Shown piece by piece: positions 27,014-36,401 of a DNA stretch of 64,000 nucleotides; positions within the stretch are counted from its first letter, which is position 1; each line of letters starts with the position of its first letter. Below the pieces are notes generated by a model. It saw nothing but the letters and a program-made list of their open reading frames with translations. It ran no database searches and had not been told where the DNA came from. The position numbers were made by a program, and so were the translations under genes. Where the stretch lies: NCBI RefSeq assembly GCF_024129735.1, contig NZ_JAMXXK010000008.1:1-64000 (forward strand). The letters are read 5' to 3'. Origin of the DNA: Acinetobacter lwoffii. GTDB taxonomy: Bacteria; Pseudomonadota; Gammaproteobacteria; Pseudomonadales; Moraxellaceae.

Positions 27014-27881
27014 GATCTCTTGCGAAAGTTAATTTAAGAGCGTCCAGTTCACCATTCCAGCAATTAAATTCATTCTTAGACCAAATCGTTTCCGTCTATT
27101 TCTATAGCGTTCTGTTAATATCCGAAAATATTTAAGTTTGCCGTTGATATGTTCAATTGTGATCCTACGCCGACTGATTTCTTGGTTGATCTGTTTTGCT
27201 ATTTTGGGTAATGATAAATTCTTAGGTTTCTTGATTGGAATGAGTAACTTACTCTTAATCTGATGAAATCCTTTATAGGCTAAATCTGCCATAATACAAG
27301 GATAAATGATCATCTCCTTAAAATACTTACGCGCAATCGTCAGATCATGTTTTCTGCCACTTTCGACCTGTATACTTACAATTTGCTTTAGTCTTGGGTT
27401 AAAAATGACCTGTGTTTTTAGCGTATGTTTCTTCTTTTTACCACTATAGAATTTTCTTTGTTTTTTTGGGATGCTCAATCTGTGACTCAGTGACATCAAC
27501 GATCACATAATCCCCCTCACTAAACTTTTGATTCCTTTTAGGCAATGCGAAAATCCGTGATTGAATCAGAGCATTTTCAACTTTATGAATAGTACGATTC
27601 ACATTGCTTTCAGCTAGGTTATAGTCAGCGGATAACTCAATTTGAGTTCTATAACAGCGTAAGTAATTTAAAGTTAACAACAATTGATCCTCTAAACACA
27701 ACGAATGAGGTCTTCCAGATTTTTTCTTGGCAAGTTCAGCGTGTTGTAACACCGATACCATTTTTAAGAATAATGGACGAGGAACTCCAACGAGTCGTTT
27801 AAATTCCCCATCATTAAATCGAGTTAAATTTTCATATTTCATGGGGCTAGTATAAACAATTTTTTACTTTCGCAAGAGATC
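27014..27881 (-). mobile_element. IS5-family insertion sequence
   Basis: The ends are inverted repeats GATCTCTTGCGAAAGT (from 27014) and its complement ending at 27881. Both are flanked by TA, which fits the 2-bp target duplication known for the IS427 group. The outer bases are partly palindromic (AGATCT), so the exact ends could differ by one or two bases. It is about 868 bp and carries one transposase split over two frames. It separates the DUF202 gene from the YeeE/YedE gene, and may have cut off the start of the latter. Confidence 0.85.
27029..27842 (-). CDS. IS5-family transposase in two overlapping frames
   Basis: The first frame (27842-27444) gives the N-terminal half with the helix-turn-helix and first catalytic Asp (VDVTESQIEHPK). 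The second (27499-27029) gives the rest, with the second Asp (IMADLAYKGF) and the Glu (EHINGKLKYFRI). The frames join at a run of seven A on the coding strand (27461-27467), where a +1 (or -2) shift would make a single protein of about 271 aa, the usual size. Programmed frameshifting at such A-runs is known in IS5/IS427-type elements. A decay mutation is the alternative. Confidence 0.85.
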
Positions 27882-27945
27882 TAATGAATGGACATGTTCA
27901 GTCACCATTCCGGACTGGGTTAAATTTGAATGTTACTCGGTAGGC

Positions 27946-28383
27946 TTGATGATTTCTGGTATGGCCAATCCTGAAAAAGTTCTGGATTTCCTGGATATTT
28001 TTGGCGACTGGGATCCGAGTCTGGCCTTTGTGATGTTGGGCGCGATAGTGGTTGCCTTTATTCCATTTCAAAAAGCCAGTCGAAATCTGGCTACGAAAAC
28101 TGTATTTGATGAACCGATCCAGTTACCGACCAATCAGAAAATTGATTCTAGACTGGTGACGGGCAGTCTTTTATTTGGTGTCGGCTGGGGAATTGCCGGT
28201 ATTTGTCCGGCATCCAGTCTGACCTTGATCGGTTTAGGTCACTATCAGGCCGTTTATTTTATTCTTGCCATGCTGGCAGGGATTTACTTACATCGTCAAT
28301 GGGCAGGAGCATCATCATGGGTCAGAGCGCTGTGGTTCAGGATTTTTTTCATGAAGATACCAATATATTTAGTTATATCGTGA
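27946..28383 (+). CDS. YeeE/YedE family membrane protein, probably damaged at both ends
   Basis: A 145-aa frame with the YeeE/YedE (DUF6691) pattern MISGMANPEKVLDFLDIFG and FGVGWGIAGICPASSL, including the conserved cysteine. The family takes up thiosulfate or similar sulfur species and is often paired with a second YeeE and a persulfide dioxygenase. Normal members begin about 15-20 residues earlier with a hydrophobic stretch that is missing or out of frame here, next to the IS5 element. At the other end the frame runs 67 bases into the following gene, past the usual end near YLHRQW. I infer damage at both ends; function is uncertain. Confidence 0.6.
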   Translation: MMISGMANPEKVLDFLDIFGDWDPSLAFVMLGAIVVAFIPFQKASRNLATKTVFDEPIQLPTNQKIDSRLVTGSLLFGVGWGIAGICPASSLTLIGLGHYQAVYFILAMLAGIYLHRQWAGASSWVRALWFRIFFMKIPIYLVIS

Positions 28384-29192
28384 GTGATCCGGCCACTGGA
28401 AAATGTGCGGTAATTGATAGCGTACTGGATTATGATGCTGCCTCAGCCAGCACCTCGACCACGCATGCGGATCGCATCATCGCCTATGTACGAGAACATG
28501 AACTTGAAGTTGAGTGGATTCTTGAAACTCATGTGCATGCTGATCATTTGACCGCAGCGCAATATCTGCATTCACAGTTGGGCGGCAAAATGGCCATGAG
28601 CCATCATATCTCTGTGGTTCAAGAGACCTTTGGCGCGATCTATCATCTGGACATCAAGCAGTTTAATCTTGCTCAGCCATTTGATTATCTGTTTGCTGAT
28701 CATGAAGCATTCAGCATTGGTTCATTGCAGGCCTATAACATTCCGACACCGGGCCACACACCGGCCTGTCTCAGCTATGTGATTGGGGATGCGGTCTTTG
28801 TCGGCGATACATTGTTCATGCCGGATTACGGCACAGCGCGCTGTGATTTTCCTAAAGGCAGTGCCGCGACTTTATTTGATTCGGTTCAAAAGCTGTATCA
28901 GTTGCCAGACGCCACCCGGGTATTTTTATGTCATGACTATTTACCGGAACATCGCGACTACTTTGTCTGTGAAACTGATATTCAGACCCAGAAGCAGCAT
29001 AATGTCCATATTCACACTGGCACGGCCAAAGCTGATTTTGTTGAAATGCGCCAGCAGCGGGATGCCAAATTGGGCATGCCCAAACTGATTTTACCGGCGA
29101 TTCAGATCAATATGCGTGCCGGTCAATTTCCTGAAGCGGAAGAAAATGGAATTTCTTATTTAAAACTGCCCTTAAATTATTTCCATGCCTGA
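28317..29192 (+). CDS. Metallo-beta-lactamase-fold persulfide dioxygenase-like hydrolase
   Basis: A 291-aa protein. The start at ATG 28317 is chosen because GGCAGGAG lies just upstream and the family begins at this point; a longer frame from 28203 only reads through the YeeE gene. It has the metal motif THVHADH, then the histidine in PGHTPACLSY and the aspartate in FVGDTLFMPDYGTARCDFP, characteristic of ETHE1/BlhA-type enzymes that oxidise glutathione persulfide. Its place beside a YeeE/YedE gene supports sulfide or thiosulfate detoxification. A rhodanese or regulator partner is not present here. Confidence 0.88.
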   Translation: MGQSAVVQDFFHEDTNIFSYIVSDPATGKCAVIDSVLDYDAASASTSTTHADRIIAYVREHELEVEWILETHVHADHLTAAQYLHSQLGGKMAMSHHISVVQETFGAIYHLDIKQFNLAQPFDYLFADHEAFSIGSLQAYNIPTPGHTPACLSYVIGDAVFVGDTLFMPDYGTARCDFPKGSAATLFDSVQKLYQLPDATRVFLCHDYLPEHRDYFVCETDIQTQKQHNVHIHTGTAKADFVEMRQQRDAKLGMPKLILPAIQINMRAGQFPEAEENGISYLKLPLNYFHA

Positions 29193-29218
29193 GATTTAAA
29201 TAAACGCGGCATGAAAAA

Positions 29219-29245
29219 AGGATGTACGCGATTGCCTACATCCTT
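29219..29245. terminator. Hairpin behind the hydrolase gene
   Basis: Arms AAGGATGTA and TACATCCTT enclose a nine-base loop. The A-run on the left gives a good T-run on the minus strand, while on the plus strand the following sequence is AAATTTT. It most likely separates the hydrolase gene from the convergent dps gene. Confidence 0.5.
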
Positions 29246-29417
29246 AAATTTTGACGGTTGAATGCTAATGATTCTGTCTTTTAGCTTGATCTAATCATTG
29301 AGCGCCGGTAAATCATACCTATTGAAAGCATCAGGATGAAACCGAACTTAGTGGCACTACCACAAGTTTGCGCTTCATCCTTGCATGAGCCTGATCTCAA
29401 ATTTCATCCATCAGGTT

Positions 29418-29918
29418 TTATTGTTCCAGATTACTTCTCAACATCCAGGCAGTTTTTTCGTGTACTTCCAGTCTTTGCGTGAGAATGTCAGCAGTCGGCT
29501 GATCATTGGCTTCTTCAATGATCGAAAAAATACTTCTGGCGGTACGTGCCACAGTTTCATGTGCATCTACCAGTAAACGTATCATTTCTTCGGCTTTAGG
29601 CACACCTTCGACCTCTTTAATGGAGGTGAGTTTTACAAACTGTTTATAAGTACCGGGTGCTGCAAAGCCCAAAGCCCGAATACGTTCAGCAATGATGTCC
29701 AGCGCATTCCACTGCTCGGTGTATTGGGTCATAAACATGTTGTGCAGGCTGTTGAACTGGGGGCCGGTGACATTCCAGTGAAAATTATGGGTCATCAAAT
29801 ACAGGGTATAACTGTCTGCTAAAAGTCTGGATAAACCTTCGACAATTTTGGCGCGATCATCATGCGAAATCCCGATATCAATTTTCATTGCTTTAGATTC
29901 TTTTTTAGAAGAGGCCAT
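29418..29918 (-). CDS. dps: Dps-family ferritin-like DNA protection protein
   Basis: A 166-aa protein of the Dps family. The ferroxidase-type residues appear in [16 protein letters not shown] and [24 protein letters not shown], the region that forms the inter-subunit iron site. An AAGGAG sequence lies before the ATG at 29918. Dps forms dodecamers that store iron, consume hydrogen peroxide and can coat DNA. The N-terminus is lysine-rich (ASSKKESKA), which in other Dps proteins is the DNA-binding tail. It faces the catalase gene across a 750-base spacer and fits the stress theme of the region. Confidence 0.93.
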   Translation of the reverse strand: MASSKKESKAMKIDIGISHDDRAKIVEGLSRLLADSYTLYLMTHNFHWNVTGPQFNSLHNMFMTQYTEQWNALDIIAERIRALGFAAPGTYKQFVKLTSIKEVEGVPKAEEMIRLLVDAHETVARTARSIFSIIEEANDQPTADILTQRLEVHEKTAWMLRSNLEQ

Positions 29919-30668
29919 GCTCTTACTCCTTCAAACTTAACGCGATACGGTGTATTAAAATAAAGTCGGATGTAGTCGAAGCCCGAGCCAAGAGATGAAA
30001 TGATCTCTATGACTTTGTATTTGATCTGAACAGGCTGATGGATTTAAGTGGTTATAAGTTATAGATATTAGATCAATATGAGGGCAGGAAGTTTAGTCAT
30101 TATGTATAAGCAGGGCGCGGGATTGTAACTATTTAAATCTGTCAAATTTTGGCCATCTTCAGCGGTAGCACGTTAATTTCTTATGGTAAATTCTACTTCT
30201 AAAAAGTCCTAATCATTTCAAGATCGAAACATCGTGTTGCGTCATAACGTTTATTTATGAGCAAGATCACATATCACTACACTAAATCTTTATTTAGACA
30301 TATCTCTTTAATATTTTATTTTAAATAAATAACTTAGATAAAAATTTAAATCATCAATAAACCCAAAATTTATAAAAAATAACACAATGCTGCCTTAATT
30401 AAACAAGGCACTACAAACAATAATAAATCTCTTTCTTAAATGCAGTTATGTTAGGACACAGGCGAAACCAATAACAATAATCCCAGAAAAGCAAAAATGC
30501 TTCGAGTCAGCATATTCAGAAGAAATGTGAGGCTGATACAGGATCGGCTGTAGCAGATTGACTTACGGGAGACGTTGGTTGGTTAAGCCATGCGACATAT
30601 AAGCTCAAGCGACTTTGAGATAGACCAAAAATATCTGAACTAAACTCAAGCTCAGCAAGGAATACATC
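29919..30668. other. Long spacer between dps and katE
   Basis: This 750-base stretch is A+T-rich in its middle and has no open frame with start and ribosome-binding site that I can support. It must hold the divergent promoters of dps and katE. I looked for paired half-sites of an OxyR-type operator and found none convincing. Confidence 0.5.
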
Positions 30669-32792
30669 ATGAAAATTAAGGCCAATAGCCCCGCGACTGG
30701 TAAAGACGGTTTAGACAAACAAAATACCAATAAAAAAAGTGAGCAGCTCGACGCATATCGCAGTGATGCGACCGAGCAGGCACTCACCACCAATCAAGGG
30801 GTTAAAATTTCCGATAACCAGAACAGTCTCAAGGCAGGCGTTCGCGGGGCGACCTTGATCGAAGATTTTATTCTTCGGGAAAAAATTACCCATTTTGACC
30901 ATGAGCGAATTCCAGAACGTATTGTGCATGCCCGTGGTGTCGGCGCACATGGCTATTTTGAGGCTTATCCGGGGAATGAAAAACTGACCAAGGCAGGCTT
31001 CTTGACTAACACCAGTGTGCAAACGCCAGTATTTGTGCGCTTTTCTACCGTACAGGGCCCGCGTGGTTCAGCAGATACGGTACGTGATATTCGCGGTTTT
31101 GCGACCAAGTTTTATACTGATGAAGGTAACTTCGATCTGGTAGCGAATGATGCGCCGGTATTCTTTATTCAGGATGGGATCAAGTTCCCGGATTTCGTAC
31201 ATGCAGTCAAGCCTGAACCTCAGACCGAGATTCCTACCGGTGCATCTGCACATGATACTTTCTGGGACTTTGTTTCCTTAGTCCCTGAATCTGCACATGC
31301 GGTGATGTGGGCCATGTCGGATCGGGGTATTCCGCGTAATTTAAGAGCCATTCAAGGCTTTGGTGTGCATACTTTCCGTTTTATCAATGCCGAGAATAAA
31401 GCGGTTTTTGTGAAATTCCACTGGACCCCAAAACAGGGTCTAGCCCAACTGGTCTGGGATGAAGCACAAAAACTGGCAGGTAAGGATCCGGATTTCCATC
31501 GTCGTGACTTATATGAAGTGATTGCATCCGGTAACTATCCGGAATGGGAACTGGGTGTACAGGTCGTTCCAGAAGAAGATGAGATGAAGTACGACTTCGA
31601 CTTGCTGGATCCAACCAAAATTATTCCGGAAGAACTGGTGCCAGTGACACCGATTGGCAGAATGGTACTGAACCGTAATGTCGATTATTTCTTCGGTGAA
31701 ACCGAGCAGGTGGCATTCTGTCCGGGACATATCGTACCGGGACTGGATTTTACCAATGATCCGTTATTGCAGGCACGTCTGTTCTCCTATACCGATACTC
31801 AGCTCAGCCGTTTAGGTGGCCCGAACTTCCACCAGATTCCAATCAACAAGCCAGTTTGTCCATTCCACAATAACCAGCGTGACGGTCTACATCAGCGTAT
31901 TGTGCATACCGGTCAAGCCAGTTATGAGCCGAACTCGATTGACAATAACTGGCCGGCTGAAACTCCGCCCGCAGCACAAGGTGGTGGTTTTGAAAGCTAT
32001 CAGGAGCGTATTGATGGACACAAGATCCGTCAGCGTAGCGAATCATTCAGTGATCACTTTAGTCAGGCCCGTCTTTTCTACCGCAGCCAGGCACCACATG
32101 AGCAAAAGCACATTGTCGATGCCTATGTCTTCGAGCTGAGCAAGGTGGAGCGCAAATATATTCGTGAACGTGAAGTACTTGAAGTGCTCTGCAATATCGA
32201 TCTGGACTTGGCACAGCAGGTTGCTGACCAATTGGGTATTGAAATTCCGGCAGAGAAAAAGGCAGCAACATTGCCAGATGTGCAGGTTTCACCACGTTTA
32301 TCTTTTGAGGCATTTAAACCTGAAGATATTAAGGCACGCAAAATTGCGCTATTGGTGCACGACAAGGCCAATGAGGCCAGTATCAAAGCTGTTCAAGCTT
32401 GGGCAGAATCAGAAGGGGCTGTGGTCGATGTACTGACCCCAAAACCGGGCCCGGTACTGGGTCAGCAAGGCGAGGTGATTCCTTCCGATGGTATGCAAAA
32501 AGCAGAACCATCCATTGCCTATGATGCTGTGGTGATTGCTGACGGTGACAATTACGATGTGGTGATGAAAGATGGTGTGGCGACTCATTATCTGCTGGAA
32601 GCTTACAAGCATTTAAAACCAATCGTGTTCCTGGGCGATAAAGGCAAGCTGATTGAGGATCTGCGCTTGGTTAGCGATGAAGGAACTCTGGCAAACGGAC
32701 AGTTTGAAGCAGTACAAGATAGCTTCAAGACTTTGATCCTGAACCATCGTGTCTGGGCGCGTGAAGCGATTGCGGAAGCAATTCCTGCCTAA
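30669..32792 (+). CDS. katE: Catalase HPII (large-subunit, clade 2)
   Basis: A 707-aa large catalase. It has the active-site histidine in [11 protein letters not shown] (H88), the [16 protein letters not shown] segment, the heme-ligand tyrosine region [15 protein letters not shown], and an extra C-terminal domain (about residues 560-707) like a class I glutamine amidotransferase or DJ-1 fold. That combination is typical of KatE and absent from small catalases. The enzyme breaks down hydrogen peroxide in the cytoplasm, generally in stationary phase. It is preceded by a ribosome-binding site (AAGGA) and followed by a short gene and the four-gene cluster at 33126-36196. Confidence 0.95.
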   Translation: MKIKANSPATGKDGLDKQNTNKKSEQLDAYRSDATEQALTTNQGVKISDNQNSLKAGVRGATLIEDFILREKITHFDHERIPERIVHARGVGAHGYFEAYPGNEKLTKAGFLTNTSVQTPVFVRFSTVQGPRGSADTVRDIRGFATKFYTDEGNFDLVANDAPVFFIQDGIKFPDFVHAVKPEPQTEIPTGASAHDTFWDFVSLVPESAHAVMWAMSDRGIPRNLRAIQGFGVHTFRFINAENKAVFVKFHWTPKQGLAQLVWDEAQKLAGKDPDFHRRDLYEVIASGNYPEWELGVQVVPEEDEMKYDFDLLDPTKIIPEELVPVTPIGRMVLNRNVDYFFGETEQVAFCPGHIVPGLDFTNDPLLQARLFSYTDTQLSRLGGPNFHQIPINKPVCPFHNNQRDGLHQRIVHTGQASYEPNSIDNNWPAETPPAAQGGGFESYQERIDGHKIRQRSESFSDHFSQARLFYRSQAPHEQKHIVDAYVFELSKVERKYIREREVLEVLCNIDLDLAQQVADQLGIEIPAEKKAATLPDVQVSPRLSFEAFKPEDIKARKIALLVHDKANEASIKAVQAWAESEGAVVDVLTPKPGPVLGQQGEVIPSDGMQKAEPSIAYDAVVIADGDNYDVVMKDGVATHYLLEAYKHLKPIVFLGDKGKLIEDLRLVSDEGTLANGQFEAVQDSFKTLILNHRVWAREAIAEAIPA

Positions 32793-32851
32793 ACGATCCA
32801 ATTTATGTTTTAGAGGATAGAGGCTCCGGCTTCTATCCTCATGGTTTTAAA

Positions 32852-33073
32852 ATGGATGAAGAGATGGTGAGACCGGACGTCAAAAAGTTGTTAGCGCAAG
32901 CACAGCAAGCCAAATGGAGCAGAGAGCAGGATATTTATCTGATTGAACATAATCATTTGCCTTTAGCTGAACTGATGCAGCAACTTTGTTTCAATGAAGA
33001 AGAGATTAATGCACGCCGTAAGGTATTAGGGCTGACCACACGTTTAAAACAAATGCGCAAGCTTTCTCATTAA
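32852..33073 (+). CDS. Small hypothetical protein after katE
   Basis: A 73-aa, charged, helical protein without signal or membrane segment. I do not recognise it. The pattern WSREQDIYLIEHNHLPLAEL with EEINARRKVLGL resembles a small helix-turn-helix-like fold (SANT or homeodomain-like), so DNA or protein binding is possible. It starts 59 bases after katE and ends 52 bases before the acyl-CoA dehydrogenase-like gene, in the same direction, so it may belong to either unit. No good ribosome-binding site is seen; an in-frame ATG at 32864 is an alternative start. Confidence 0.55.
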   Translation: MDEEMVRPDVKKLLAQAQQAKWSREQDIYLIEHNHLPLAELMQQLCFNEEEINARRKVLGLTTRLKQMRKLSH

Positions 33074-33125
33074 CTGACTTTACAAACACAACAACATTAT
33101 CCGTATTTTATGAGGAACCGCATGC

Positions 33126-34109
33126 ATGAACCTCGGTTCAATATTACAAAGATTTGAAACTTCTCCTCTGGAGCTACAAGAAAAAATTCACCACACTTTA
33201 ATGGAGCTGGTAGAGATTTCCGCTCAGGTGCCTTATCCCGCTTCCGGAGCGACCTTAAAACGCTGGCAGATGCTTAGTCAGGTTTCGGCAAGCAATCTGA
33301 GCCTGGGCAAACTGTATGAATCGCATTTAGATGCTTTAGCTATTCTGCATGAACTGAATATTCCGGTAGAACAAAAAGGCTTATGGGCAGTATGGGCGGC
33401 AGAAGGCGGTCCCAAACCTTTAACATTGCAAGCAGGAAAGCTAAGCGGAATTAAGCCCTGGTGTTCTGCATCGGTCTGGGTGCAACACGGTCTGCTGACT
33501 TACCGTGATGAGCAGCAACAATCCCAATTACTGATTCTAGATTTGTCACAAGAAGGCATTCAGCATCATCAGGATGCCTGGCAGGCAGTGGGCATGCAGC
33601 ATACCTTGACTGCCCGGCTTGAACTGGATCAGGTTAAGGCGGAAAAAGTCGCAGCTCCAAATGCCTATCTGGATCGGCCCGGATTCTGGCATGGCGCCGC
33701 AGGTGTGGCCGCGTGCTGGTATGGCGCAACCGTGCGTTTGGCTGAATATTTAAGACAGGCAGTATTGTTAAAACCGCATGCCTATAAGGCCATGTATCTC
33801 GGTGAAATTAGTCGGGAGCTTTTAGCGACACAGTCCTTATTTTATCAAGTTGCTGCATTGATTGATCAGCAACCGCAACACGCACATGAGTTAAAGATTC
33901 GTAGCCTACGTGCTCAGGTGGAAGCGACTGCCTTAAATGTACTAACTCATGTAGGTAAGGCACTTGGTGCTGGGCCGTATTGTGAGCATCCGCATTTCGC
34001 TCGGCTTGCAGCAGATCTTCCGGTATTTATTCGTCAAAGTCATGCTGCATTTGACTTGGAGCGGATTGGCGAGCTGACTGCACAGGAGGAACAATTATGG
34101 ACGTTATAA
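33126..34109 (+). CDS. Acyl-CoA dehydrogenase-like flavoprotein of a four-gene cluster
   Basis: A 327-aa protein related to acyl-CoA dehydrogenases. A central beta-domain (about 90-180, with LSGIKPWCSASVWVQHGLL) and a C-terminal helical bundle are visible. It is shorter than the normal 380 or so residues, and I cannot find the usual catalytic glutamate with certainty. It may therefore bind FAD and act on an unusual substrate. GAGGA lies about ten bases before the ATG, and the next gene overlaps its end by 13 bases. The tight order with a PIG-L deacetylase, a methyltransferase and a glycosyltransferase points to making a modified lipid or sugar rather than fatty-acid breakdown. Confidence 0.75.
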   Translation: MNLGSILQRFETSPLELQEKIHHTLMELVEISAQVPYPASGATLKRWQMLSQVSASNLSLGKLYESHLDALAILHELNIPVEQKGLWAVWAAEGGPKPLTLQAGKLSGIKPWCSASVWVQHGLLTYRDEQQQSQLLILDLSQEGIQHHQDAWQAVGMQHTLTARLELDQVKAEKVAAPNAYLDRPGFWHGAAGVAACWYGATVRLAEYLRQAVLLKPHAYKAMYLGEISRELLATQSLFYQVAALIDQQPQHAHELKIRSLRAQVEATALNVLTHVGKALGAGPYCEHPHFARLAADLPVFIRQSHAAFDLERIGELTAQEEQLWTL

Positions 34110-34882
34110 GACATGAGATTGTAGGGGATCGTGTCATCCATGGTGAAGGCACAAGACTTGAAGAATGGCGTTCCTGTCAGATCCTGCAACAGATGCCGGA
34201 ATTTGATATTCCTAAGATTATTCCTCTAGATGCCAGAGTCTGCATCATTGCCCCTCATCCTGATGATGAAATTTTGGGCTGTGGAGGCCTGATTCAGCGT
34301 CTGGACAAACTTGGCTATCAGATCATACTTTTTGCCGTTACCAATGGGACAGCCAGTCATCCCGGCTCTAGTCTATATACTCCCGAAGAGTTGAACCAGA
34401 TTCGTCCTGCTGAAACGCGAGCAGCTTTAGAAGCGTTACCTTTAAAACAGAATATCTTGCGGATCGCTTTAGATATTCAAGATGGCAAGGTGGCCGAACA
34501 GCGGGATGTGTTGCAACAGCATCTGCAATCTTATCTGCAACCGAATGATGTGTTAATTAGCACATTTGTTCATGATGGACATCCAGATCATGAAATCACG
34601 GGGCAGGTCACACAGCAGCTGGCCACTGAACTTCATTTGCCCTGTATTCAGGTCTTGATTTGGGCATGGCATTGGGCAACACCTGGAGATACCAGAATTC
34701 CCTGGACCGTCGCTCATCAACTCAAATTAACTGAGGAAGAATTACAATATAAGTCTCGAGCTGCGCGGTGTTTTAAGAGCCAGATCGAGCTTGATCCGAC
34801 GATAGATCAATCACCGATTCTGTCAGAGCAGGCATTACAACGTATTTTACAGCCCTGGGAGGTGTATCTGTATGAACAGTAA
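34097..34882 (+). CDS. PIG-L family N-acetylglucosamine deacetylase-like protein
   Basis: A 261-aa protein with the PIG-L/LmbE zinc motif PHPDDE (in IIAPHPDDEILGCGG) and the second motif HDGHPDHE, which carry the catalytic aspartate and zinc histidines. Members remove an acetyl group from a GlcNAc-containing lipid or thiol precursor (GPI, mycothiol, bacillithiol). GAGGA precedes the ATG, which lies inside the end of the preceding gene. The next gene starts within its last 11 bases. The real substrate in this cluster is unknown; a GlcNAc-type sugar put on by the cluster's glycosyltransferase is one possibility. Confidence 0.9.
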   Translation: MDVIRHEIVGDRVIHGEGTRLEEWRSCQILQQMPEFDIPKIIPLDARVCIIAPHPDDEILGCGGLIQRLDKLGYQIILFAVTNGTASHPGSSLYTPEELNQIRPAETRAALEALPLKQNILRIALDIQDGKVAEQRDVLQQHLQSYLQPNDVLISTFVHDGHPDHEITGQVTQQLATELHLPCIQVLIWAWHWATPGDTRIPWTVAHQLKLTEEELQYKSRAARCFKSQIELDPTIDQSPILSEQALQRILQPWEVYLYEQ

Positions 34883-35486
34883 AGCAGCCTATGATCAGGA
34901 ATATTTCGATGCCTTATATGCACTGAATCAGGGAGATCCCTGGCAATATGAACAGCGTTGGTATGAACAGCGCAAACGGCAGATTTGTCTGGCGATCTTG
35001 CCGCACTTGCAGTTTGACTCCGCGATTGAGATTGGTTGCAGTAATGGCATCTTTAGTCAGGAACTGGCGCGGCGGACAAATAGCTTAATGTGTCTGGATG
35101 CCAATAATACTGCGATCCATTTGGCGCAGCAGCGTTTACAAGCTTATCCGCATGTACAGGTGTTACAGCGGATCGTGCCAGATGATTTGCCCGAACAGAA
35201 ATTTCAGCTCATTGTCGTCAGTGAGATTTTATATTATTTGAACCCGATTGCTCTGCAACAGGTGCTGACATGGCTGCATACTGCACTGGAACCGGGCGGA
35301 TGTATCTTGAGTTGTCATTGGCGCGCGCCAATCTCGGGATTTAGCCTAAATGGTGAAGATGTCCATCAGTATCTCAAAGCGCATTTAAACTATGAACATT
35401 GTTTAAGCTTGCAGGACTCCGATTTTTTGGTAGATCTCTGGCTGAATTCAGCGCAATCTGTGGCAGAGCAGGAGGGTTTGAGATGA
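34872..35486 (+). CDS. NodS-like SAM-dependent methyltransferase
   Basis: A 204-aa class I methyltransferase. The SAM-binding motif is AIEIGCSNGIFSQELA (about residues 55-70), with an acidic residue at the end of strand 2 (MCLDANN). The overall form resembles NodS, which N-methylates the free amine of a deacetylated chitin oligomer in Nod-factor synthesis. That activity would follow directly on the deacetylase of the preceding gene, which supports a joint pathway. GGAGG stands nine bases before the ATG. Its stop overlaps the glycosyltransferase start (ATGA). Confidence 0.87.
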   Translation: MNSKAAYDQEYFDALYALNQGDPWQYEQRWYEQRKRQICLAILPHLQFDSAIEIGCSNGIFSQELARRTNSLMCLDANNTAIHLAQQRLQAYPHVQVLQRIVPDDLPEQKFQLIVVSEILYYLNPIALQQVLTWLHTALEPGGCILSCHWRAPISGFSLNGEDVHQYLKAHLNYEHCLSLQDSDFLVDLWLNSAQSVAEQEGLR

Positions 35487-36196
35487 AGAAAATCGGTGTG
35501 GTGATTCCGGCCTGTAATGAAGAAGCCTATATTGAACGCTGCCTATTAGCGTTAAAATCAGCACAAACTTATTTTTTTCAATACTTTAAAACAATAAAAA
35601 ATCTTCCTGAAATCCAGATTCTCGTGGTCTTGGACCATTGTACTGATAGTACCGCTGCTAAAGTTCAGCAAATGAACATTCCAGCTATCAGTTGCAACTT
35701 CCGAAATGTCGGTAAGGCACGCCATTTGGGGATTCAGCAGATGATCGAGCAAGGTTGTGATTGGATTTGCTGCACCGATGCGGATTCTTTTGTACAGTGC
35801 GACTGGTTTCAGGTCATGTTACAGCATCAACCCACCGATGCGATTTGTGGTGTAGTCGAGCTGGATCAATGGGATCATTTAAGCCGGAAAACCCGTCAGG
35901 CTTATCTCCGACATTATCAGGACAGCATGGGACATCGGCATGTTCATGGCGCAAACCTGTGTTTTAAAGCTTCGGCTTATATACAGGTCAATGGGTTTCA
36001 GCAACTGGACTGTCATGAAGATGTCGATTTCATCCGTCGTTTAGAAAAAGCTGACGCGCAGATTGTCTGGTCGAATCAGCTGAGAGTCACTACCAGCAGT
36101 CGTCTTAGCTCAAAAATTGCTGCAGGTTTTGCCCATTTTCTGCAAAAACTTGAGCTTAAGCAGGCCGCGAAAAAACCGATCAGCCTGTGCAAATAA
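35483..36196 (+). CDS. Family 2 glycosyltransferase
   Basis: A 237-aa GT-A fold glycosyltransferase. The ATG at 35483, overlapping the methyltransferase stop, starts the typical first strand IGVVIPACNEEAYIERCL, so the longer upstream frame is not used. The metal-binding DxD appears in CCTDADSFVQCDWF, and a later ED (HEDVDFIRRLE) fits the base region. There are no membrane helices, so it acts in the cytoplasm on a soluble or membrane-lipid acceptor. It is the last gene of the four-gene cluster. A strong terminator follows about 110 bases downstream. Confidence 0.88.
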   Translation: MKKIGVVIPACNEEAYIERCLLALKSAQTYFFQYFKTIKNLPEIQILVVLDHCTDSTAAKVQQMNIPAISCNFRNVGKARHLGIQQMIEQGCDWICCTDADSFVQCDWFQVMLQHQPTDAICGVVELDQWDHLSRKTRQAYLRHYQDSMGHRHVHGANLCFKASAYIQVNGFQQLDCHEDVDFIRRLEKADAQIVWSNQLRVTTSSRLSSKIAAGFAHFLQKLELKQAAKKPISLCK

Positions 36197-36308
36197 AAGC
36201 ATAAAACTATAAATTTTATACAATCAGATACTTGTAAAAAATCTTAAAATTCGTGTCTAAAAACTATTCCATTTAAATTTATTCTGTTTATAATTCACGC
36301 AAATTCAG

Positions 36309-36352
36309 CCCCGCAAACTTATACATTCTAGCTATAAGTCTGTGGGGTTTTT
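36309..36352 (+). terminator. Terminator after the four-gene cluster
   Basis: A long stem pairs CCCCGCA-ACTTATA with TATAAGT-TGTGGGG (one mismatch region) around a nine-base loop, followed by TTTTT. It marks the end of the glycosyltransferase transcript before the MFS gene. Confidence 0.75.
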
Positions 36353-36401
36353 CTATGGATGAACGGTAATGGATGCCTGAGCCTTCTTTTTTGGTAATAC
36401 A

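Noticed and set aside
28203..28316. Longer N-terminus for the metallo-hydrolase
   Set aside because: These codons are the YeeE gene read in another frame; the ribosome-binding site and family start both fit ATG 28317.
29919..30668. OxyR or other peroxide-response operator before katE and dps
   Set aside because: No clear set of ATAG-type half-sites with proper spacing could be found by eye.
32059..32386. Several minus-strand frames opposite katE
   Set aside because: All are antisense shadows without start signals; katE is intact.
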